DNA of 47,081 nucleotides, taken from assembly GCA_945893045.1 (NCBI GenBank), contig CAMDEA010000052.1, positions 1 to 47,081 on the forward strand. Reading direction: 5' to 3'. Below, piece after piece: positions 41,659 to 47,081 of this stretch. The position numbers and the translations under genes are program-made. The notes under the pieces are model-generated. The model did no database searches and was not told the origin of the DNA. It worked only from the letters and a program-made list of their open reading frames with translations. Source of the stretch: Planctomyces sp. SH-PL62. Its GTDB lineage: Bacteria; Planctomycetota; Planctomycetia; Planctomycetales; Planctomycetaceae. Each line of letters starts with the position of its first letter. The first letter of the stretch is position 1.

Positions 41659-43005
41659 ATGGCTATTCGATCCACTCGTCGTGATTTTCTGAAGCACAGC
41701 GTTGTTGCCGGAGCCTCGGCCGCGTTTACCGCCGCTAGTTGGAGCCGAGTTTACGGCGCGAATGGGAAGCTCAACATCGCGTCGGTTGGGCCGGGAGGCA
41801 AAGGCTGGTCGGACCTGACCGAGACGGCGAAGAGTCCGCATGTGAATGTTGTCGCGCTGTGCGATATTGATGAGACGACGAATCATTTGGGCCGGGCGGC
41901 CGAGAAGTATCCGGCAGCGAAGAAGTTCTTTGACTATCGCAAGCTGCTGGAAGACGCGAACGCAAAGACGTTCGACGCGGTCATCGTTTCGACGCCGGAT
42001 CACATGCACGCTCCGATTGCGTTGCCGGCGATGCAGCTTGGCAAGCACGTGCATTGTCAGAAGCCGCTGACCCACACGGTGCATGAGGCTCGACAGATGC
42101 GGCTGGCGGCGAAGACGTACAACGTCGTCACGCAGATGGGGAATCAAATTCAGTCGCACGAGTTCTATCGCACGGCGGTCAAGCTGGTGCATGACGGGGC
42201 GATCGGCAAAGTCAAAGAAGTCTTCTCGTGGCAGAGCGGCGCGATGGGCTGGATGTTTTCGGATGACCGGCCGGCTGGCGAAGACCCGCTACCGGCGACG
42301 GTGCATTGGAACGAGTGGTTGGGGGTTGCTCCGCCGCGACCGTTCAAGAACAAAATCTATCACGACTTCAATTGGCGCGCGTGGCAAGATTTCTCCAACG
42401 GACAGCTCGGTGATTTTGGTTGCCACATTCTCGATCCGGTCTTCATGGCGTTGAAGCTGACGTCGCCGACGAGCGTTTTCGGCGACGCTCCGAAGATCAA
42501 CAAGGAAGTTTGGACGAGATGGTCAACGGTCATCTACGAGTTCCCCGGCACGGAGTTGACCGGCGGCAAGCCCATCACCGTGACGTGGTTTGATGGTGAG
42601 GGCCACAAGCCGGCGAATGATCTTGTCGGCGTGCCGGCCGGATTCCAACTGCCCGGATCGGGATCGGTGCTCGTGGGCGAGAAAGGCTCGCTGCTGATTC
42701 CGCACGTTGCGCCTCCGAAGCTCTTCCCGGAAGAGAAGTTCGCGGACTTCAAGTACGAGAAGGTTCCCGCTCGCGATCATTACGTCACATGGGCGGATGC
42801 TTGCCGAGGTGAAGGGCACACGACCTCCCTGTTTGACTATTCCGCCCCGCTGACCGAGACGGTGCTATTGGGCACGATTGCGATTCGCTTGCCCGCACAG
42901 ACGCTGCGCTGGAACGCGGCCGAATTGAAATTCGCGAACAATGCGAAAGCCGATGCGTTGCTGACGAAGCCGTATCGCAAGGGCTTCGAGCCGAAGTGGC
43001 TGTAG
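41659..43005 (+). CDS. Tat-exported Gfo/Idh/MocA oxidoreductase
   Basis: 448 residues. Tat leader TRRDFLKHSVVAGASAAFTA; Rossmann motif NIASVGPGGKG (39-49); catalytic Lys in QKPL (Q134-K135; usual EKP has Glu replaced by Gln); GDFGCHILDPVF in the substrate domain. Planctomycete members of this exported class are thought to bind NAD tightly and act on sugars or cyclitols. AGGAG lies 9 bases before ATG 41659. Confidence 0.92.
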   Translation: MAIRSTRRDFLKHSVVAGASAAFTAASWSRVYGANGKLNIASVGPGGKGWSDLTETAKSPHVNVVALCDIDETTNHLGRAAEKYPAAKKFFDYRKLLEDANAKTFDAVIVSTPDHMHAPIALPAMQLGKHVHCQKPLTHTVHEARQMRLAAKTYNVVTQMGNQIQSHEFYRTAVKLVHDGAIGKVKEVFSWQSGAMGWMFSDDRPAGEDPLPATVHWNEWLGVAPPRPFKNKIYHDFNWRAWQDFSNGQLGDFGCHILDPVFMALKLTSPTSVFGDAPKINKEVWTRWSTVIYEFPGTELTGGKPITVTWFDGEGHKPANDLVGVPAGFQLPGSGSVLVGEKGSLLIPHVAPPKLFPEEKFADFKYEKVPARDHYVTWADACRGEGHTTSLFDYSAPLTETVLLGTIAIRLPAQTLRWNAAELKFANNAKADALLTKPYRKGFEPKWL

Positions 43006-43010
43006 TTCAC

Positions 43011-43100
43011 TAACCCGAAGCGTCAGCGAGGGCGAATGCTTCACCGATCTCCGACTTCAGGGGTCTGTGAAGCATTCGCCCTCGCTGACGCTTCGGGTTA
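43011..43100. repeat. Palindromic repeat, family A, perfect
   Basis: Perfect 34-bp inverted arms (43011-43044 and 43067-43100) around a 22-base loop. The outer core is TAACCCGAAGCGTCAGCGAG. It lies between the Gfo/Idh gene and the mla operon. Confidence 0.95.
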
Positions 43101-43217
43101 CTTATGACTGGTCTCGCCACGTTTGTTGGAATTGGGCTAACGTCCCGCCCCTTGTGTCGGGGAGATTATGTGCCTCGACCAGTCGATTGATCTCACTCTC
43201 ACAGCGAGCGGCCACGG

Positions 43218-44057
43218 ATGGCCTCAGTTCCGGCATTGAAGCCGACAAATACGCTGGTGCATCAGCTTGGCTTGGCGGTCGTCGAGATGACCGTCGCGGT
43301 CGGCGATCTCGCGCTGTTCGGTGGTCAAGTCGTTCGTCTCATCCTGACCGGATTGCCTCGGCGCGGCGTGATGACGCAAACGTTTTACGAAATCGGTGTG
43401 CGGTCCATACCGGTCGTGGGAGTCACGGGGTTATTCATCGGGATGGTCTTGGCCATTCAGGCGTATGACCAGTTTCACTTCCTGCACATGGAAACGAAGC
43501 TCGGCGCGGCGATCAACGCATCGCTGGTGCGTGAGCTGGGCCCGACGCTCGCGGCGGTGATGTTGGCGGGGCGAGTCGGGTCGGCGATGGCGGCGGAACT
43601 CGGCACGATGCGCGTCACCGAACAGATCGACGCGCTCAAAGCGCTCGGAGCGAATCCGGTTCAATACTTGGTCGTGCCGCGATTCCTGGCGTGCTTCCTG
43701 TTGATCCCGCTGCTGACGGCGATCGCCGACACGATTGGCATACTCGGCGGCTGGGTGATTGGCTCGCAAGTGTTGGGGATCGACAGCTTTTACTGGTGGC
43801 TGCACTCGAAGGAGTTCATCGCGATCTACGACGTGCAATGCGGCCTGACGAAGAGCTTTTTCTTTGGCGGAGCGATCGCGCTGATCTCGTGCTACCAGGG
43901 GTTTCATTGCGGAGCCGGAGCCGAAGGGGTCGGCCAAGCCTCGACCCGTTCGTTCGTGTGGTCGTTCATTGCGATTCTGGTGTTGGACTTTTTCCTGGGA
44001 GTGTTCCAGAGCGGGCTGTACTACGTCTTGTGGCCAGACCCGATTTCGTTGTTTTGA
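43218..44057 (+). CDS. mlaE: MlaE-like lipid ABC transporter permease
   Basis: 279 residues with about five to six membrane segments. MlaE/YrbE hallmarks: SIPVVGVTGLFIGMVLAIQA, ELGPTLAAVMLAGRVGSAMA and ELGTMRVTEQIDALKALGAN, then FLACFLLIPLLTAI. Inner-membrane permease of the phospholipid transport system that moves lipids between inner and outer membranes. Start ATG 43218. The ATPase gene follows after 22 bases. Confidence 0.94.
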   Translation: MASVPALKPTNTLVHQLGLAVVEMTVAVGDLALFGGQVVRLILTGLPRRGVMTQTFYEIGVRSIPVVGVTGLFIGMVLAIQAYDQFHFLHMETKLGAAINASLVRELGPTLAAVMLAGRVGSAMAAELGTMRVTEQIDALKALGANPVQYLVVPRFLACFLLIPLLTAIADTIGILGGWVIGSQVLGIDSFYWWLHSKEFIAIYDVQCGLTKSFFFGGAIALISCYQGFHCGAGAEGVGQASTRSFVWSFIAILVLDFFLGVFQSGLYYVLWPDPISLF

Positions 44058-44079
44058 GCGGTATGGATTCACTTAGTCG

Positions 44080-44916
44080 ATGAGCATTGATTTCTCACAT
44101 TTCGATTTGTCTGCCGCCGCATTCGGCGAGCCGGTGATCGAACTGCGCGGCATGTCGCGTGCCTTTGGGACACAGACCGTGTTGCGGGACATCTCGTTGG
44201 AGGTGCAGCGTGGCGAGACGTTGGCGGTGATCGGTGAATCGGGTTGCGGCAAAAGTGTGATGCTGAAAATCATGATGAAGATGCTCGAACCATCACGCGG
44301 CGACGTGGACTGGTTCGGCAAATCGCTGCGGCAGCGTGCCGAGCTCGATATTCATCGGGATCGGCTGAAATTCGGCTATCTGTTTCAGAGTGCGGCGTTG
44401 TTCGACAGCATGACCGTGCTTGAAAATGTCGCGTTCGGCCTGCGGCAGAACACGCAGATGAGCGACGCACAGATCACTCAGATCGTCCATGATCGGCTGA
44501 AGGACGTCGGCTTGCCGATGACGGCCGCCAGCAAGAAGCCGGCGGAGTTGTCGGGCGGAATGAAGAAGCGGGTTGGACTGGCTCGCGCACTCGCTCTGAA
44601 TCCAGAGATTGTTCTGTACGACGAGCCGACGACCGGGCTTGATCCCATCATGACCGACATTATCAACGAGCTGATCTTGCGGACTCGCGAGCGTCAGCCT
44701 GTGACCAGCATTGTCGTCACGCATGAGATGTCCACGGTTCGCAAAGTGGCCGATCGTGTCGTGATGTTGTACCCGTTGAGCCGGCTTCAGCCGGACGAAC
44801 CTCAGATCGTCTTCGACGGCACGGCTGCCGAAGCATTTTCCACTTCCGATCCGCGCGTCTCGCAGTTCGTTCACGGGCAAGCCCGCGAACGGTTGCAGGA
44901 GCTCGCGGCCGCGTAG
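44080..44916 (+). CDS. mlaF: MlaF-like lipid ABC transporter ATPase
   Basis: 278 residues. Walker A GESGCGKS (52-59), Q-loop [10 protein letters not shown] (Q103), signature LSGGM (157-161), Walker [14 protein letters not shown] with E182. LSGGMKKR and LFDSMTV are typical of MlaF. It powers MlaE. The stop TAG is the GTAG foot of REP pair I. Confidence 0.95.
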   Translation: MSIDFSHFDLSAAAFGEPVIELRGMSRAFGTQTVLRDISLEVQRGETLAVIGESGCGKSVMLKIMMKMLEPSRGDVDWFGKSLRQRAELDIHRDRLKFGYLFQSAALFDSMTVLENVAFGLRQNTQMSDAQITQIVHDRLKDVGLPMTAASKKPAELSGGMKKRVGLARALALNPEIVLYDEPTTGLDPIMTDIINELILRTRERQPVTSIVVTHEMSTVRKVADRVVMLYPLSRLQPDEPQIVFDGTAAEAFSTSDPRVSQFVHGQARERLQELAAA

Positions 44917-44986
44917 GGCAGGCTTTCCAGCCTGACTCATGATCTACGATGACACCGAAAGGGTCAGCCTGGAAAGGCTGACCTAC
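44913..44986. repeat. GTAG-REP pair, family I; supplies the mlaF stop
   Basis: GTAGGGCAGGCT, TTCC, AGCCTGAC; inverted copy GTCAGCCTGGAAAGGCTGAC, then CTAC. TAG 44914-44916 ends mlaF. The element lies between mlaF and mlaD on the operon transcript. Confidence 0.92.
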
Positions 44987-44991
44987 AACCT

Positions 44992-46191
44992 ATGACTGAC
45001 CGCCAACTGCAATTCCGAGTGGGACTCTTCGTCATGGCCGCCTTTGCCCTGATTGGGGCGATGGTGTTTCAATTTGGGGAGCTGTCCTCGTTGTGGCAAA
45101 AGTCGTATCAACTGGCAGTGCATTTTGAATCGGTGCCCGGAGTCCATGCGGGATCTCCGGTGCGGATGAGCGGGTTGACGATCGGTGAGGTTCGCGAATT
45201 GGCGCTCGACGAGACTCGCGGTGGCGTCGGCGTGATCATCGACATCCAGGAACGCTATCCACTGCGAGCCGATGCGAAGGCGATGTTGGCCACCTCGCTG
45301 CTGGGGGATTCGGTGATCGAGTTCACGCCGGGGACCAAGAAGGAGCGACTCGAACCGGGAACGTTGCTCGAAGGGCAGATGCCGCTCGATCCGCTGACGA
45401 TCGTGAACCGCTTGGACTCGAAGCTCACGCTGACGGTGGCGTCGTTCGAGCAAACCAGTGCCGAATGGCGGAAGGTCGGCGAGAACATCAACGGGTTGAT
45501 GGACACGAACCGAGGCAACTTGAACGTGGTCATCGAACGGGCGGCGGTCGCACTGGACGAATTCACGATCACGATGCAAGAGGCCAAGCGGACGGTGCAG
45601 TCGACTAACAAAGTGTTTGCCGATCCGAAAACGCAGGAAAGCCTGCGACAGACGTTGGCCGCACTGCCGGAGTTGGCCAACGAAACTCGGCAGACCATCA
45701 CGCTGGCTCGGCGAACGCTCGAATCGGCTCAAAAGAACTTCGATAACTTGCAAGACGTGACCGATCCGCTCTCGAAGTCCGCCGGGCCAATCATGGCCAA
45801 GTTGGATCGCACGCTGACCAACCTCGACACGCTCTCTTCCGAGTTAGCCATACTCTCGAAGCTGGCGGCGAAGGAAGACGGTTCGCTGCGGAAGTTGGCC
45901 TCCGATCCAGAGCTGTATCGCAATCTCAATCGCTCGGCGGAATCTCTGTCGATCCTGCTCAACAATCTGGAGCCGATCGTTCGGGACGCGCATATCTTTA
46001 CGGACAAGGTCGCTCGTCATCCGGAACTGCTGGGCGTCAGCGGGGCCATTCGTGGCAGCAGCGGAGTGAAGGACGCCGGCGAAGGCGAACCGCGTCGCCT
46101 GCGATCCGACGAGACGAATACCGTGTCACCTGCGGCTGGTAAGCGCACTTCCGAGAAGCCGAGTCTCGTGATTCCGAAAATGCTGAAGTGA
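44992..46191 (+). CDS. mlaD: MlaD/MCE-domain lipid-binding protein
   Basis: 399 residues. One N-terminal membrane anchor (FRVGLFVMAAFALIGAMVFQ), one MCE domain about 35-120 (VHFESVPGVHAGSPVRMSGL, AKAMLATSLLGDSVIEF), then a long helical region to about residue 340 (likely coiled-coil, needle-like as in longer MCE proteins) and a disordered tail. It is longer than E. coli MlaD (about 180 residues). It binds lipid in the periplasm with MlaE and MlaF. Confidence 0.92.
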   Translation: MTDRQLQFRVGLFVMAAFALIGAMVFQFGELSSLWQKSYQLAVHFESVPGVHAGSPVRMSGLTIGEVRELALDETRGGVGVIIDIQERYPLRADAKAMLATSLLGDSVIEFTPGTKKERLEPGTLLEGQMPLDPLTIVNRLDSKLTLTVASFEQTSAEWRKVGENINGLMDTNRGNLNVVIERAAVALDEFTITMQEAKRTVQSTNKVFADPKTQESLRQTLAALPELANETRQTITLARRTLESAQKNFDNLQDVTDPLSKSAGPIMAKLDRTLTNLDTLSSELAILSKLAAKEDGSLRKLASDPELYRNLNRSAESLSILLNNLEPIVRDAHIFTDKVARHPELLGVSGAIRGSSGVKDAGEGEPRRLRSDETNTVSPAAGKRTSEKPSLVIPKMLK

Positions 46192-46688
46192 GGTGTGTCA
46201 TATCAAATTTCAAATTTCAAATTTCAAATCTCCGATTGCCAATTGCTAATTGCCAATTGCCAATTGCGAATTGTCGGCTCGGTCCTGCGGGCTTTCGTCT
46301 GCTCGTTGTTGTTGCGCTGGCTGCGAGTCTTCCCGGTTGCGTGCATCGGCGGCTGACGGTCAATTCGAATCCGCCCGGTGCGCGGGTGTTGCTGGACGGT
46401 GAAGAAGTGGGCGAGACGCCGACGTCGGTGGACTTCACGCATTACGGCACCCACGAAGTTGTGTTGCAGAAGGACGGCTATGACACGTTGAAGACGATGC
46501 AGACGGTGCCTCCACCGTGGTATCAAGTTCCTCCGATCGACTTTTTCTCGGACAACTTGCTGCCGTTCCAACTGACGAACCGCCACGAATTCAATTACCA
46601 ATTGCAGTCCAGCCCGACCGTCCCTTCGACACAGGGCTTGCGCGATCGTGCGAATAGCCTGCGATCGGAAGCGCTTGCCGGGCCGTAG
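46188..46688 (+). CDS. PEGA-domain lipoprotein
   Basis: 166 residues from GTG 46188, overlapping the mlaD stop by 4 bases. The N terminus (ISNFKFQISN, LPIANCQLPIANC) is the translation of A/T-rich repeats. The lipobox LPGC (C51) follows hydrophobic VVVALAASLPG, so signal peptidase II would remove the repeat part. PEGA domain 56-100: LTVNSNPPGARVLLDGEEVG. Typical of envelope lipoproteins; its place in the mla operon suggests a link to lipid transport or cell wall. Confidence 0.85.
   Translation: MRCVISNFKFQISNLRLPIANCQLPIANCRLGPAGFRLLVVVALAASLPGCVHRRLTVNSNPPGARVLLDGEEVGETPTSVDFTHYGTHEVVLQKDGYDTLKTMQTVPPPWYQVPPIDFFSDNLLPFQLTNRHEFNYQLQSSPTVPSTQGLRDRANSLRSEALAGP
46204..46285. repeat. A/T-rich repeats at the lipoprotein gene start
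   Basis: TCAAATTTCAAATTTCAAAT units followed by ATTGCCAATTGCTAATTGCC units. The first type matches the repeats at 1274, 22007 and 27162; the second type appears only here. Confidence 0.75.
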
Positions 46689-46711
46689 CGCGGTCGTCGG
46701 TGAGACATTCT

Positions 46712-46908
46712 GGCGAGCGGGGCGGCGTCGGCCCCCGGTGAATTCGACTTCGGATGACCGGGGGACTGACGCCCAATAGCAGTGACTTTACCCGCAAAGT
46801 AGCAGGCACATTCCATGTGCCGTCGCCAATTCTCAGGCTGACGGAACATGGAATGTGCCTGCTACTTTCTAAAGTCAGTGCCATTGGGCTGACGCCGCCC
46901 CGCTCGCC
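46712..46908. repeat. Nested palindromes: family C inside family D
   Basis: Outer arms GGCGAGCGGGGCGGCGTC and GACGCCGCCCCGCTCGCC. Inner REP pair 46799-46865 with GTAG/CTAC feet and GGCACAT/ATGTGCC stem. An extended stem CCCAATAGCAGTGACTTT with TCAGTGCCATTGGG joins the two layers. Same plan as 14347-14475, but the left arm is complete and itself folds at CCCCCGGT/ACCGGGGG. No gene is seen in 46689-47025. Confidence 0.88.
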
Positions 46909-47025
46909 GATCTCTTTGATTGGCCGTGCGCAGTATCCACGGCTAAGATGACTTCCGCTTGCCGGACGTTGGTGCCGGTGCTGGTTGGCGGTCGCGAAGA
47001 GCCTCGAACGCCAGTGGAGTCCGCC

Positions 47026-47081
47026 ATGCGTTGGGAGCAGAAAGTCCAATATGCGTCGCTTAGCGATGTGGGCTTTCGACG
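47026..47081 (+). CDS. Probable PP2C-type protein phosphatase, 3' truncated by window end
   Basis: Starts MRWEQKVQYASLSDVGFR and runs off the window. The start resembles bacterial PP2C Ser/Thr phosphatases, where this ASLTDVGxxR segment precedes RENNEDA. GGAG lies 8 bases before ATG 47026. Only 18 residues are visible, so the family call rests on one motif. Confidence 0.55.
   Translation, partial: MRWEQKVQYASLSDVGFR

Noticed and set aside
1..47081. RAYT (REP-associated tyrosine transposase) or IS transposase gene
   Set aside because: None of the open frames shows a Y1 transposase HUH motif or a DDE pattern; the repeats must depend on genes outside the window.
1..47081. tRNA or rRNA genes
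   Set aside because: No cloverleaf-like stretch with TTCGAATC/CCA pattern or rRNA signature was recognised while reading; short ones could be missed by eye.

Overview
The window looks like a chromosomal segment of a free-living planctomycete (PVC group, Planctomycetales type); this is inferred from gene content, not from a database search. The signs are two DUF1549/DUF1553 + DUF1501 gene sets, a PVC-type cytochrome c protein, several PQQ-like beta-propeller proteins, Tat-exported sugar-type oxidoreductases, an enolase-superfamily enzyme and a sialidase-like protein. No rRNA, tRNA or CRISPR array was seen. Both ends cut genes: a PVC cytochrome c protein on the left and the first codons of a probable PP2C phosphatase on the right.

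Layout. 0-8.4 kb: secreted or catabolic genes and a ParE-type toxin-antitoxin pair. 8.6-12.5 kb: a decayed chromosomal integron. It has three attC sites, a probable attI core, three cassettes read on the minus strand, and an integron integrase on the plus strand that lacks its C-terminal catalytic part. One cassette carries a PIN-domain module, one a small conserved hypothetical gene, and the attI-proximal one only a non-coding ~146-bp tandem repeat. 12.5-25.9 kb: mixed housekeeping and envelope genes (pseudouridine synthase, aldo/keto reductase, two DUF3467 genes, TrmB-like methyltransferase, PQQ propeller, polytopic membrane protein, thioredoxin-fold proteins). 26.2-34.9 kb: a minus-strand DUF1549-DUF1501 operon and a very large propeller protein. 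35.1-37.2 kb: hslV-hslU protease. 37.5-43.0 kb: a second DUF1549-DUF1501 set followed by WD40 and Gfo/Idh/MocA genes. 43.2-46.7 kb: an Mla-type lipid-transport operon (mlaE, mlaF, mlaD, PEGA lipoprotein).

The most striking property is the density of small palindromic repeats. At least eight sequence families share one design: a GTAG foot, a 7-9 bp stem and a 2-4 nt loop, usually as two inverted copies ending GTAG...CTAC. This matches the GTAG-REP/REPIN design known from RAYT-mobilised repeats, though no RAYT gene lies here. In five cases the TAG of the foot is itself the stop codon of a neighbouring gene. Other palindromes sit in frame inside genes (three in one DUF1549/DUF1553 gene, one in a signal-peptide region), inside an attC site, and inside one another. 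A separate A/T-rich repeat that reads as SNFKSQIS-like peptide occurs at four loci, in frame in three large genes and at the start of a lipoprotein gene.

Starts were chosen by ribosome-binding site, signal peptide and family length. Several differ from the longest open frame because upstream repeats extend the frame artificially.
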